A DNA stretch of 64,000 nt from Pteria penguin (taxonomy: Eukaryota > Mollusca > Bivalvia > Pterioida > Pteriidae). The notes below the pieces were generated by a model. The model ran no database searches. It was not told the DNA's origin and worked only from the letters and a program-made list of their open reading frames with translations. The stretch covers positions 6,275,430-6,339,429 of the forward strand of contig CM068581.1 in the NCBI GenBank assembly GCA_035048485.1, written 5' to 3'. Positions 33,441 through 46,494 of the stretch are shown here, one piece after another (the stretch's first letter is position 1; each line of letters starts with the position of its first letter). The position numbers were made by a program, and so were the translations under genes.

Positions 33441-34231
33441 ATCTATATTTATATTTATGCCTAAATTAAATGAAGACGAGTGACATCTCTCTTAATCATT
33501 AGGCAGAAACTTTTGAAGGGAAAAATTTTGTTTGTGGATGATTTTGTGGAGTAGATGACCTCTAATGTGGTCATGTGAGTTATGCTCATGTTACAAAAAT
33601 AACCAGGGGGGGGGGGGGGCGGCATATGCTACGTTGACGTTACTCTTGTTTTAATGAATTAAGTCCATGCATGTATTTCGGCTTTAGTTTAAGTATTCTA
33701 TTATAAAATTTCATCCTATTAATTGTTTTGTGCCCAAAGAGATGTGGACAAACTTACTTCTGCTTTCATGTTAAAAAAAACCCCATTCTGCCTACTTCCT
33801 TGTTGTACACCCCTGTAAAAATTTTCCATGTCATAACTTACTCGTTCATCCAAATTTCAATACAAATGACAAGTTTTTCAGAAATGCACATAGCAGAATA
33901 GTCTCTTGTGGAGGGGTATTTCATAGATATGATAGGTTTGACCGTAACCACGACTCAGTATAATCCTTTGTCACTGATTTTCACAACTACATCAGAAAAA
34001 TAAAATATTTGAAACTTTTTAAAAATTTGAATAGAGGGTATTGCGCCCCAAGTCAGGAAAGGGGGGGGGGGTGGCAAAAAGTTTTATGATTAACTTTTTG
34101 TGAAAATTGCTTTATGAACATATCTTTCCCCTTTGTCAATCACTGACCTATGAAATATGCAATTCAAATTCAAAATATCATAATGTTGAGTAGGAGGGAA
34201 GGAATATCCTCGTCCCTTTTCTTATTTATAT
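33441..34231. other. Non-coding stretch with G runs
   Basis: Poly-G tracts at 33606 and 34061. No open frame or recognised element. Confidence 0.45.
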
Positions 34232-34480
34232 TGTAACAGTCTGGCCAATGTCATGTGAATTCCTGCATACATAACTAAGAATGTCGCTTGTGAAGTTCCT
34301 TATTTACTTTTTAATGTGTAATGTTCATTAATTCAACAATTAACAAGTTAGTATTCGTCAGTTCAATGAATTCAACATCGTCAACATGTAAACAATACTC
34401 AGAAAAACCTCTCTGGTTTACTTAATAACTACCTCAACATTATGTAAACCCACTTAAACACAACTCTAGTTGCACATCAT
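34232..34480 (-). repeat. LTR-like sequence, diverged partner of 42955
   Basis: It begins TGTAACAGTCTGGCC exactly as at 42955. Both then share CATACATAACTAA, a (G/C)TAGTATT block, GAATTCAACA and ACTTAATAA..A.TACCTCAA at similar spacing, at clearly less than full identity. Since the 42955 copy is followed on the minus strand by a PBS, this is probably a solo or 3' LTR of the same family. Its outer boundary is uncertain. Confidence 0.58.
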
Positions 34481-35171
34481 TATGATTCTTAATAATAGCA
34501 TTTTGTCAGGTTTAAGTTATATAACATTTTCCTTTAGCTATATAATATGATTGTCCTGTTTCTCCCCTGCCAACTCCCCCCCCCCCAAAAAAAAAAGAAA
34601 AAAAAAAAAGAAAAGAAATGTAGGTCATACTTGTCAGGCCAGAATTTTTCAGACTGACAATTTGTCAGACTGGAATTATGTCAGGCTCAAATTTGTCAGG
34701 AAAATGCATTGCATGATGATGTATATAATGTCCGATTGTCAGTTTAAGGACTCGTGATTTTTACCTTTTACTTGGAGTGATATATAATCTGATCAGTTTG
34801 GGTGTCAGATCGACAATTCCTAACTCTGATTACTTTGTGTTTATATAATGGCACTCAAAGAAATCGTCCTGACAGAAAAATTACATAATGAAATATACAT
34901 TTGCAATATCTTAATACACAAAACGAATTTGCAATTAATCATTGATATTTATATTAAGAACTTTCATAATTCATAGATATTAAACACAGGTATTAACTTC
35001 ATATATTTTCTTATCTACTTTTCAAATGCGGAAGCTTAAGATCATACCTAAATGCAAAAGTAGAATAGAAATAGTTACCACTTGAAACAGTTTAAACTTG
35101 AATAAAAGAAATAGCATCATGTTGATACTAGTTCATAAATAAGAAATGAAATAAAAATCTATTTCATTGCA
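34481..35171. other. AT-rich stretch, nothing recognised
   Basis: Contains a C/A homopolymer run near 34577-34615 that can masquerade as a Lys-rich frame. No gene seen. Confidence 0.45.
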
Positions 35172-37125
35172 CAGAAAACAGAAGACATCTGACCAAGCTG
35201 TATGACACAAATCACCAAGGACATGTCCACAAAACATGATTATCGTAGAATAAACAAGGAAAAACATTACATAAATATTCGATTGTGTTGCACTTATGAT
35301 ACCGACTTAGGATTGTCAATTGAAGTAACAAACGTCAATCAGTTGGTGTGATTTACCGGTTTACGGGCGTCCACTTTCTCACTCACCGCAAAAGCAGCAC
35401 AATCAAAGGGCACACATTTAAAAATTATAAATACTCCTCCATAGAAGAGAAGAAGAATCAACAGGTTTCTCAAGAAAAGAGGTAATAGAAATCTTTTACA
35501 CACGAAACATTTATGTATAATATGTTGTTATCAAAACTATGTAAGGCAACATCACATACGTAAACCATGCTATGTCCGTATGTAAGCGAGCTTAGATATT
35601 TGATCAGTGGGAGTCTCGACTAACAGTAGAGAAGACGACGATCCTGGCCTTGTCTCCTCTGAAAAGGTTTGGACAAGGCCCGTCATAGATTTCCCACCGC
35701 CCTGTTAGTCAGCGTGCAACGCTCAAGTAAGTCTGTATTGGAATGTAAAGGGAGCCGATACAAGACCTATGGTCTTAGCGATGATCTCGGGATCAAATGT
35801 CATATGTCAAAGGCGTTTAATAATTTTAGAACCAACTGATATAAAATTATCGGAACCTTTGACCATCCGTAGTTTGTACACTAGATCACCATAGAAATTG
35901 GGATTGGAAATTTCGCTGGATACATATTGTTGAAAAGTCACATTTCAGAATTTAAATAAAATATACTGTAAAATTTACTAAAAGTTTTTCGAAGTTTATG
36001 ATATCTATAACCCTGAGTAAGAAGTTTAAAAGCAAACTGAGATATTTTTTGCGTGAAAATCCAAAACGTTGGTGCGGGCTCTAGCGAACCGAACCAATGG
36101 ACTAATATACATAACATGTAATGGGAGTCTGGGGATATCACCATCTAGATAATGGAAATTTACAATAGGAATCCAAAGTCGTTACGTTTATCATATATGT
36201 TTTTATCAATATAGTTGTTAATATTTTTATATTTAAGTCCACAAAAGGTGTTTCCTGATCGGAAGTATTGGCTTTGTTTAATTGAAGTTCAGGTGGATAT
36301 AGTTTTCAAACTCAGGGTTATCTGTAACTAAAGAATCATCAAAATATGTAGAGGTGCCATTGAACTTATCAATAAGGTTAAAACGTTTAGAGGTTTGAAC
36401 AGAATGCATAAAGTCACCCTCATATCAGTAAAAAAAATAAATCTGCTATAAGGGGAGCGCAGTTAGTGCCCATAGGAATCCCAATAATCTGTTGATAAGT
36501 CTTGCCATAAAATTGTACATAAATATTATCCATCAAAAATGTGATGGCAATGCACAGCTCATAGCAAGTCCAATATTTATAATGATCATATTGTTCGTTA
36601 TAGAAAAATTCAGATATAACTGAAGTACAGAGGTATGAATTAAACTCCCTGTTGAAACACCAGCGTATGAGAGACAACAATTTTGGTTTTGATTAAGTTA
36701 TGAAATAGAGAGTTATATATTGTCGAAAAATCAAAAGTAGAAACGTTATTTGCCTCCAAATTTTTCAAACGGAATTTTTCAGTGTCTTCGTTAGAATTTT
36801 TGATAGACCAAAAAGTAGTTGGCGTTACTATTGCTATAGACAGCATTACAATACTTGATAACATGGCCTTTAACTGCAGTAAGAGCGGAGGTAATATGTT
36901 TAGAAAGCACAGATGTAGAGCAATGACTAGATTTTGATATGAAACGAGATTTATATCGATTTTTGTGTAAATTGGGAAGCCAATACATTGTTGGAAGATC
37001 GTTTTTATCAATGCTTAAATTGAAGTCACATATAACTTTACAATGGTCAGATAGGATCATTTCTTTAAACGATGGGGTTTCAACATACGTAGAAGTAGAG
37101 TTCAATTCAGTTTTAAGAACTGTAA
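35172..37125 (-). mobile_element. Penelope-like element, copy 1 (minus)
   Basis: Minus-strand reverse transcriptase pieces in order: SIDKNDLPTMYWLPNLHKN (about 36960-37015), SSHCSTSVLSKHITSALTAV, STFDFSTIYNSL (about 36750), IIGIPMGTNCAPLIADLFF (about 36450), TYFDDSLVTDNPEF (catalytic YxDD, about 36340), VNFHYLDGDIPR, QGYRYHKLRKTFSKFYS and GSDNFISVGSKIIKRL (about 35850). The C-terminal RCTLTN landmark is no longer in a clean frame. A 3' non-coding region runs to AGAAAACAG at 35172. The order PxxYxLPxxHK, FDFS.LY, GIPMGTNCAPLLAD, Y(I/F)DD is what I associate with Penelope-like RTs. No GIY-YIG endonuclease was seen. Multiple frame breaks; the 5' end is near 37125. Confidence 0.78.
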
Positions 37126-39189
37126 TATAGTATATTTTTCAAACGCACAATAGATTTAAATAAGTGCACCATGAAAACTACTTGTTGCTTACGAATCAAG
37201 ATGGCTTCGATCGAAAAAATCAGCAAAGTTATTGTAATGTGATTTCACATATGTAACTCCAGTGTAAAAAGTATTTCAAAAGAGTAAGTAAAATGTAATG
37301 TTTTGTGCGTTAGACTATAAAAGTTATTTTAGATAGAATGAATTGTACCATGAGTGTGGTACTGATTCAGATGGAGTGTAAACATTACATGGTACACGAA
37401 AATGTGAAAATAGCTGATGTAAAACCACCTTCTATCAACATGTATGAATAATACAGTTAAGCGTAAGCTTAAGACGTCATATTAAATATGCAAGGAGGAT
37501 TAAATCTACTTGTAGAATTGCAAAATGATACAGGAAATGCTGGCTAACCAAAGTGCAGAAGTGAAGTATCATACACACACATTCAGAGCCGAGATACAAT
37601 TGTAATTGTTGGATAAATTTTGTTGAGAGACAGGATCATAAGGTATCGTAATTATAATATTTGGCCTGCCTCATTGGCGAATCGTATGATGGAAATATGT
37701 TCCAGCAAGCACAAAAAAGTGTTATTATCCAGGAGCTCTCCTCTAGACACTAGGCTTTCAATGTTATGGTCTTCGTTCTCAAACCGCACTGCAGCATATT
37801 TCTACTGGAGGCGTCAATGGTCCGATGTCATCTGGTTCAATCCACTCGGTGGCCTTATCAGCGAGACACCACCTCGTACCAAGGTAAACTCTCTTTCCAA
37901 ATTCTTTCTTGCAGGAGGGCATCATGGCATAAATCCCATTGACAGAATTTTAGCCACTTCAGTGGGCCTTGAATCAAATCCGACTGATTGTGTAGGGTCT
38001 CGAAAAATCGATCTATTGGGTGTGTAAAGAAACTGTCTCACATGTGTACATATATCTATACTTTGTATCTATACTTTGGAACTAGTATTCCAGAGTCAAT
38101 GACTCAATTTTGCCTGAAGGGTATTGAATCTCGTAGGCAATTGAACTTTAACAGGATCTGTGAATGGTGAACGCGATTGGAGTATGGCATTCTCAAATGT
38201 CAAAATTTTTCCCTGTGTCTGAATGTTCTCATGGAGGGTCACCTCAGTAGAAGAGAATTCTTTGCCTGGACCTTGTACTACAAAGGCTATTTCCACTGCC
38301 ATTTCATCGATGTAATTCTCTGGTGTTCTATAATCGGGAGTGCATAGGAGATCTACAGCCTTTTCTTTGTCCCAACAGCTGATTGTGGTGGTGTTAGATT
38401 TTTGGTTGCTTCTTGCATTGTCTGGCTCAGATAGACCCGGAACAGGAGCATTAACACCATGTTATGATTAGGAGGGAAAGGTTTTATGGTAGTATGAATA
38501 TCCTCTTTATTTGTAATGTATGGCTGCTCGGATGTTTCAGTGGCGCTGACAGATGGAGCTGATTTTTGGCGACTGCATTAGGGATCTGAGTAACGGGTCT
38601 TTTATCAGCGTCTCCTTTCTGGATTAAATCTTTTATTCTGTGACATGTCCGCACTCATTCTTACTGCCTTAGCAGAGAACCCCGATGATGTGGCAAAATC
38701 TAATTCCTTGATCACTGATGTAGAAATCCCTAAAGCTCCGGCAGTGACATTCCGTAGTGGAGATTGTAGGTCTTGAAAATTTGGGACACTTGACAGAGAA
38801 AAATCATACTCCCGAACTCGACGGACAAATGTCTTGGTTGTTTCTTTACAGCCCTCCATTCACTTTCCATAGACCTTAAGATTTTTTCAAGGTTTGGTCC
38901 TCCGTTGTTTAGCATAATCAATTCTCTTTCCCTCTCCGCCCTTTCTTATTGTCATCCAGAGCCCGTTTCCTTCCTGAAAAATTCACTATCCAGCTCATTA
39001 TATTTTATCGATACTTAAAGGTCTCGCTTATATTGGTCCATGAACTCCGATGTGATGCGCTAAAATTCTTCTCTCCTCACAAAACGGACATTCTACTTTG
39101 AGTATACTATGGACAGCTGACATAAGGTTCTTCGTGTCTTAGGCGTTAACAAAGACCTCAATGCATTTCCAACAAGTATGTTGCTTTGG
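37126..39189. other. Region with scattered frames, none recognised
   Basis: A 135-codon plus frame (37620-38027) and several minus frames (38096-38302, 38605-38921) that may belong to one decayed minus-strand coding unit (EGCKETTKTFVRRVREYDFS; NFQDLQSPLRNVTAGALGIS; DEMAVEIAFVVQGPGKEF). I do not recognise the protein. It lies downstream of the Gypsy integrase remnant on the same strand, so it could be part of that element or another dead element. Confidence 0.35.
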
Positions 39190-40261
39190 GGTTTTATTCT
39201 TATTTGGGGGAGGGGTGCAGTTTAAGATTATATAGAAGTACCTTCCAGAGGCAGAGGCAAATGATGAGTACGACAAAGTTAGTAGTAGTAGAAAGATCAA
39301 CAGAAAGACGCATCTACATCAAAATCATCAACTTGTATTTTGAGTCATTCCATTGTTACTTTAGTGCATACCCCTTCTTTCCTTACGGGATCGTCATCTC
39401 TAACAAGATCTCCTATGCAAAATTGTTGTTTGCGTTCTAGTTTTTCGTTTCTGGGGTAGACACCTGTACTCCTACTGGTATCATCAGGCTCTTCCAGCAT
39501 TAACTGAAAATAGGTAGAGTATTATCACAGCCGAATACCATCTTACTCGGTGCCTGCTTAGTATTTGCATATAATGCTGATCTGTAGGTCATCATATCTT
39601 GCTGCAAGTAGTTATCTTATGTTCTCTGCATGTCTTTACGATACATGGTCGACGTAGATTCTAGTAGTCGGTCGAACCTTTCAATGCTTCCGTTGCTCTG
39701 CTGGCGCAGCACGGATCACATGAATCTATGTATTTTCTAGTGTCAGTTTTCATACTTGGCCAGTAGAACGTCTGTTTAATTTAAGAAAGTGTTTTGTCTT
39801 TTCCTAAATGTGCTGCTTCTGGAGAGAGTAAGGCATGCTCTATAGAACATATTCTTGGTACAACTAACTGCTTCAGTTTGTCAATGTGATGTACGTTTTC
39901 TTGTCGCCATTAGAGGAGTTAATGCTTTAGAACCAGTCTGTCCTATTGCCCCCTAAAATGTTTTAGTGCTTTTGATCCGTCTGAGACTATATCTTTTTCT
40001 GATCGCTGATTTTTGTTTATCAGTGTTGACATTACTGACTTTATATCTACATCTTCAATTTTTGAAACTCACTCTTTGACTGCTTTGCATTTATTTGGTC
40101 TGTTTGGACTCCTCCTTCAGATACATACCCTAGGAATTTGATGTTTGTTCGAAACTATTGGTTTTAGTTTAAGACTAGTCTCTATAAATCTAATGAATAT
40201 GTGTTCAGGTTGCTCTAATGATTGATCGTTTACATGTTGTTGCAGGTATGATTATTTCATC

Positions 40262-42165
40262 TATTTAGATTAGGCACTCTTCCCACTGCGGACCACGTAT
40301 CACATCTTGAATTAGACACTCTTTCCGAATGGCTGATGTCAATCAGAAGAAAGGAATTTGTCATTTCCTCAACAACAAACACTATTCTATATTTCGTGAC
40401 TGCAGTGTCGTTAGAGTAACGTTCTCGACTTCACGAAAATTTCATAATTGTTCCTGCTGAAAAGGCAGCTAACAATTACGCTTTCGTATGTAAGGCATAT
40501 TATATTAAATGCCTTATAGAATAGCTGGTCTTCATTCAACGCCTAGTAATCCAGCTTACGCAAATTGTCACAAAATTGTCTCCTTCAGAGGTATTGAATA
40601 ATCACAAGTCAGTTATCAGTTCATCAGGTATTACTACAAATGAATCTGATCTCGAGCTACCATACGTTTTTGGATTCCAAAGATGCATAAAACTCCATAT
40701 AAGCGTCGATTCATAGCTGAGTTTCCTACGTGTTCCACTAAGCCTCTTTCCATTTTACTCACCAAAATTCTAACAGAAATCAAATATGGTCTTCAGACAT
40801 ACTGCTTACTCGAGAAGTGGAATCATCTGTCAGATGTAGATCCTAAAGAATTCCAAGGAACTTCTAGAGCACTTAAAATCTCCTATTTTCAATAATGTCT
40901 CTAGCATCAAATCGTTTGTCCTTTCGACTCTTTATACAACCATTACACAACAAAAACTTAAGAATAGAATAACATCAGTTATTTAAAACGAAACAAAAAG
41001 GAATTCGCAGGTATAAGTACCTCGTTTTAGGTCACAACGACACATATTTTGTAAAGGAACAGTCTGATTCCAGCAGCAAATATACAGAAAAAGAGATAAT
41101 CGAAATGTTAGAATTTCTTATAGATACTATTTTTCTGGTATTTAGTGGGAAAGGGTACCAACATATTTGTTGGCATTCCGATGGGAACTTATTGCACGCC
41201 TCTTCTAGCAGACATATGTTTGTACTCTTACGAAGCAGATTTCATACAGTCTCTGCTCTCTAAAGACAATAAAGAATTAGTATCTCGTTTTAACTTTACA
41301 TACAGATACATCGATGACGTTTTATCGATTAACAACCCTGTATTCACCTCAGCATCATATATTCAAAGGAACTCGAAATTAAAGATACAGCTGAGAGCGC
41401 ATCTTCTGCTTCATACCTCGATATACTCCTATCAATGAGTGACGATGTTTCATTAGTAACCTCTCACTATGACAAACTTGACGATTTCAATTTCATTATT
41501 ACCAACTTCCCTTTTCTGAGTAGCAAGATACCTTCCTCTCCCGCATATGGCGTCTTCATTTCACAGCTTATACGCTATGGCAGGGCATGCTCTAAATACG
41601 AAAATTGCATCCTGAGAGCGAGGCATCTTGCCACGAAACTACTTTCACAAAGGTATATTGAGGAACGTTTGAAATTGTCACTGAGGAAGTTCTATGGTCG
41701 ATATATGGATCTAGTACAATTTCAGATTCCTCTTTCAAGAATGTTAACCGATATTTTTTGGACCTGACCATATAAATTAACCATCTTAACTTTTTGACTA
41801 TACTTAAATTGACATAATACGTATATATACAGGGATTTGTTTATGTGCATTTCCGATGCCGGAATTTCAATTAAACAATATTTGAGTAGGAAAATTTGAC
41901 TTCATGTTCTTGTCTCCTTCATGTGTTCATACGTGTATATTTATGTATTTACTTCCTAGACTTGAAAAATTGTTACAGGACTTTTGGGGCGGGTGTTGTA
42001 TGCAGCCAGGGGACACTTACTCCTCCCGGGCACCTGGTCTCACCTCGATTTTATTGGGGTTCCCATTTGTCTGAATATGACACTATACACGATATTGTCC
42101 TTTTATTCCATGGATTATGCGATACATGTATGGTTTACCCTTAGGTACTCTTTCATTTTTTACTT
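40262..42165 (+). mobile_element. Penelope-like element, distinct family (plus)
   Basis: Plus-strand pieces: FIIVPAEKAANNYAFVCKAY (about 40440), FWIPKMHKTPYKRRFIAEFP (about 40670-40730), STKPLSILLTKILTEIK, KYLVLG-type sequence near 41015, VGIPMGTYCTPLLADICLYS (about 41160-41220), RFNFTYRYIDDVLSINNP (catalytic YIDD, about 41285-41340), DDFNFIITNFPFLSSKIPSS, YGVFISQLIRYGRACSKYEN, LRKFYGRYMDLV, ending near 41765. A non-coding 3' region follows to about 42165, where Gypsy gag sequence resumes. It belongs to the same RT type as the minus-strand copies but a different family (MHK not LHK, and an unrelated 3' region). Several frame breaks and a deletion of the FDFS block region make it inactive. Confidence 0.8.
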
Positions 42166-42169
42166 CATA

Positions 42170-42814
42170 TGATATCAACCGCTTGTGGAATGGAAGAACA
42201 GTTTTTGTCAATATATCAGCATTTCATTTCGAAACTTATAGACTTGTAAAGATGATTCAACGCTAATGCCTCTTATGCCTCACTATCTAGGTTCGGGTAT
42301 GCTTTCAGTAGCATATCTTTCAGGTTATCGCCATGGACTGCTGAAAACTCTGCACTTTGCCTCGTTCTGCTTTTGAAACGGGACAACTACCGATTTTGTT
42401 ATCTGTTCTACCGATCCAGTGCCCCGGCTACTTATAACCAGTTTTTTCATTTGTACCCTTCCCAATTGGTATCAAGCCGATGTATAAAATTCCTTGCTGG
42501 TCCCAATTAACTGGCTGCCAATGCTAGCGTTCTTCCCCACCCTTGCCATCTCTCCAGCTCTGTACAAAGCACAAAGTGCTGTAGGTACTGCCCCCAGTCA
42601 TAAGAAATCAGACTTGACCGGTAACATAGTCTTCATTTTTCCGATTCATACAACTCCAACCTATTTGACACACCTCTAGCATGATTGTCATTGGCGTCCT
42701 GGAATTCATAAACATCCATCGGGACATTTCCATCATCATCTTCCTCTCGTCTCTATATTCTATCAACGTTAAAACAATTTCGTTGTCTGAGCTATTTGCC
42801 TTGTCGTGTTTCAT
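42170..42814 (-). pseudogene. Gypsy gag remnant
   Basis: It starts with an N-terminal frame at 42814 (MKHDKANSSDNEIVLTLIEY, then RDERKMMMEMSRWMF). After frame breaks, LKDMLLKAYPNLDSEA and ALALNHLYKSISFEMKC appear near 42200-42330. The 'AYP......A..HF...' pattern is typical of retrotransposon Gag capsid regions, as I recall. Cut at 42165 by the PLE. Confidence 0.55.
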
Positions 42815-42935
42815 CCTAAACGTGAAGAATCTAGAATGATTTTAAAAGTTCATATTCACTATAGTTTCTCGCCATATCGTGAAGAGCAATTCATCTCCGG
42901 GCGCAGCACGTATCTAGGATGCCAACATTTGAGCA

Positions 42936-42952
42936 TCCCACGTCTGACACCA
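42936..42952 (-). promoter_or_regulatory. Primer binding site of the Gypsy element
   Basis: On the minus strand, TGGTGTCAGACGTGGGA starts two bases after the LTR end ...TGTTACA. It resembles the tRNA-Leu-type PBS TGGTGTCAGAAGTGGGA of several Gypsy elements (from memory, one mismatch). It would prime minus-strand DNA synthesis. Confidence 0.72.
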
Positions 42953-42954
42953 TT

Positions 42955-43135
42955 TGTAACAGTCTGGCCGAAGTTCATGTAATTTCCTCCATACATAACT
43001 AATTTTACAGTTAACATGCTAGTATTGCTTATTTCAAAGAATTCAACACACATAGATAAGGAACTCTGCATTCGTTGACTTAATAATAAATACCTCAAAA
43101 TAAAGACAATATATAGACTTAATCATGTGCAATTT
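42955..43135 (-). repeat. LTR of the Gypsy element (5' on minus strand)
   Basis: It ends at TGTAACA (plus-strand view) next to the PBS and shares its start and several blocks with 34232-34480. The outer edge near 43135 is only where similarity fades. Confidence 0.62.
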
Positions 43136-43369
43136 CTTTCCAGGTCCTGAGAGGAGACATATATTTCAGGCCTTTTTTATGCTTACGCTGTTTTGTAAAA
43201 TGGATATGTCAGTTTTAAGCTTTAGATAGTCAGAAAGTTACGACCGACTTGCGACCCAGCATACACCCTTTGTGCCGCTTAAGCCCTTTGACAGAAAGTC
43301 AGTTTCTTCAGGAGTCAAGGAGTCAAAAGTATTAATCAAATACTCTAATGCAATAGAGCTAGCAATAAA

Positions 43370-46300
43370 ATCATATATTGATACAATACCATTAATGATG
43401 ATAACACACTTGATACAGTACTATAAGTAGTGAATGCACATTGTGATACAATACCATTAATAATAACACACTCTGGTACAATGCCATTAGTAATGATAAC
43501 ACACTTTGATACAGTACGATAAGTAGTGAATACACATTCTGATACAATACTATTAATAATAACACACTCTGTTACAATGCCATTAGTAATGATAACACAC
43601 TTTGATACAGTACGATAAATAGTGAATACACATTCTTATACAATACTATTAATAATATCACACTCTGATACAATACCATGAGTAATAACTACATATTCTT
43701 GTAATGTAGCATTAGCTATAATATCACACCCTTCTACAATACCATTAATAGTAGTAATAACATTATAAGTTACATGGTCACCTGAGCAAAGTATAGTATG
43801 AGATTTACTGATTATACCACCCCGTACAACACCACTAGGTGCTCATGTAAAGAATTTACACCACCTTAAGTCTCTCATGCAATATCAAAATCTTCTTTAG
43901 TAATGATAACATACTCTTATACAACACCTCTAGTAGTGATTACAAACCATTACTAGTGATAAAAAAACTTGTATACATTACCAAGTAAAGATAAAAAAAA
44001 CTTCTGCTACAGTACTTGTAATGTAATTGCAAACTGTTATACAGTACCATACATATAAGTAATGATGACAAACCTTATGCAATACCATCTCTTATACAAT
44101 ACCATTAGCGGTGATAACTGCTTACAATATCATCAGTGATAACTCTGCCACAATACCTTTAATAGTAAAAGCAGACTCTTATACAATACCATTAGTAGTG
44201 ATAATAAACTCTTATACAATATCATTAATACTCTTATACAATACCATTAGTAGTGACAATAAACTCTTATACAATATCATTAATACTCTTATACAATACC
44301 ATTAGTAGTGATAAGAAACTCTTATACAATACCATTAGTAGTGATAAGAAACTCTTATACAATACCATAAATACTCTTATACAATATCATTAGTAGTGAT
44401 AAGAAACTCTTATATAATACCATTAATACTCTTATACAATACCATTAGTAGTGATATCAAACTCTTATAGAATACCATTTATATTCTTATACAATACCAT
44501 TAGTAGTGACAACACTCTCTTATACAATACCATTAGTAGTGACAATGAACTCTTATACAATACCATTAATAGTCTTATACAATACCATTAGTACTCTTAT
44601 ACAATACCATTAGTAGTGACAATACACTCTTATACAATATCATTAATACTCTTATACAATACCATTAGTAGTGACAATGAACTCTTATACAATATCATTA
44701 ATACTCTTATACAATACCATTAATACTCTTATACAATATCATTAGTAGTGATAAGAAACTCTTATACAATACCATTAATACTCTTATACAATACCATTAG
44801 TAGTAATAAGAAACTCTTATACAATACCATTAGTAGTGACAATAAACTCTTATACAATACCATTAATACTCTTATACAATATCATTAGTAGTGATAAGAA
44901 ACTCTTATACAATACCATTAGTAGTGATAAGAAACTCTTATACAATACCATAAATACTCTTATACAATATCATTAGTAGTGATAAGAAACTCTTATTTAA
45001 TACCATTAATACTCTTATACAATACCATTAGTAGTGATAATAAACTCTTATACAATACCATTAATACTCTTATACAATACCATTAATACTCTTATACAAT
45101 ACCATTAGTAGTGACAATAAACTCTTATACAATACCATTAATACTCTTATACAATACCATTAGTAGTGATAAGAAACTCTTATACAATACCATTAATACT
45201 CTTATACAATACCATTAGTAGTGATAAGGAACTCTTATACAATACCATTAATAGTTTTATACAATACCATTAATACTCTTATACAATACAATTAGTTGTG
45301 ATATCAATCTCTTATACAATACCATTTATACTCTTATACAATACCATTAATAGTCTTATACAATACTATTAATACTCTTATACAATACCATTAGTAGTGA
45401 CAATAAACTCCTACACAATATCATTAATACTCTTATACAATACCATTAATACTCTTATACAATACCATTAGTAGTGATAAGAAACTCTTATACAATACCA
45501 TTAATACTCTTATACAATACCATTAGTAGTGATAAGAAACTCTTATACAATTCCATTAGTAGTGACAATAAACTCTTATACAATACCATTAATACTCTTA
45601 TACAATACCATTAGTAGTGATAAGAAACTCTTATACAATACCATTAGTAGTGATAACGAACTCTTACACAATACCTTTAGTACTCTTATACAATATCATT
45701 AGTAGTGATAAGAAACTCTTACACAATAACATTAATACTCTTATACAATACCATTAATAGTGATATCAAACTCTTACACAATACCTTTAATACTCTTATA
45801 CAATATCATTAGTAGTGACAATAAACTCTTATACAATACCATTAATACTCTTATACAATACCATTAGTAGTGATAATAAACTCTTATACAATACCATTAA
45901 TACTCTTATACAATACCATTAGTAGTGATAATAAACTCTTATACAATACCATTAATAGTTTTATACAATACCATTAATACTCTTATACAATACCATTAGT
46001 TGTGATATCAATCTCTTATACAATACCATTTATACTCTTATACAATACCATTAATAGTCTTATACAATACTATTAATACTCTTATACAATACCATTAGTA
46101 GTGACAATAAACTCCTACACAATAACATTAATACTCTTATACAATACCATTAGTAGTGATATCAAACTCTTATACAATACCATTAATACTGTTATACAAT
46201 ACCATTAATAGTCTTATACAATACCATTAATACTCTTATACAATACCATTAGTAGTGATAACAAACTCTGTCATAGTACCTTTGATAGTAATAACTCATT
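43370..46300. repeat. 22/33-bp composite minisatellite (55-bp higher unit)
   Basis: Two related units alternate irregularly: CTCTTATACAATACCATTAA + TA (22 bp) and CTCTTATACAATACCATTAG + TAGTGATAAGAAA (33 bp). The left part, 43370-44100, is degenerate; 44100-46300 is more regular. Blocks recur (for example the run with 'agttgtgatatcaatctcttat' near 45290 and 46000), showing segmental amplification. Over 60 short units by rough count. Confidence 0.95.
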
Positions 46301-46389
46301 CTGACACAGGGTTATTATCAGTAATAACTCTATCTGCTACAATACTATAAGTAGTCATAACAGACACTGACACGATACCCTAAGTAAAT

Positions 46390-46399
46390 ATAGAACATA

Positions 46400-46488
<89 letters not shown>
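46390..46488. repeat. (AT)n microsatellite
   Basis: About 100 bp of TA dinucleotide directly after the composite array. Confidence 0.97.

Positions 46489-46494
<6 letters not shown>

Larger units (their letters stand above)
39190..43135 (-). mobile_element. Gypsy-type LTR retrotransposon, decayed and internally deleted
   Basis: Minus strand, from the LTR at 42955-43135: a PBS at 42936-42952, gag (42170-42814), then a PLE insertion (40262-42165), the end of the RT (KFLGYVSEGGVQTDQINAK at about 40082-40138), an integrase zinc-binding motif with HALLSPEAAHLGKDKTL and YIDSCDPC (about 39700-39860), the end of the integrase core region (TYRSALYANTKQAPSKMVF, about 39540-39600), and a C-terminal IGDLVRDDDPVRKEGV (about 39390). 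Protease, most of the RT and the DDE part of integrase are missing. The domain order fits Gypsy/Metaviridae elements as known in molluscs. It cannot move on its own. Confidence 0.72.

Noticed and set aside
34551..34757. Lys-rich plus-strand frame
   Set aside because: Starts next to a C/A homopolymer run; no domain, and composition explains it.
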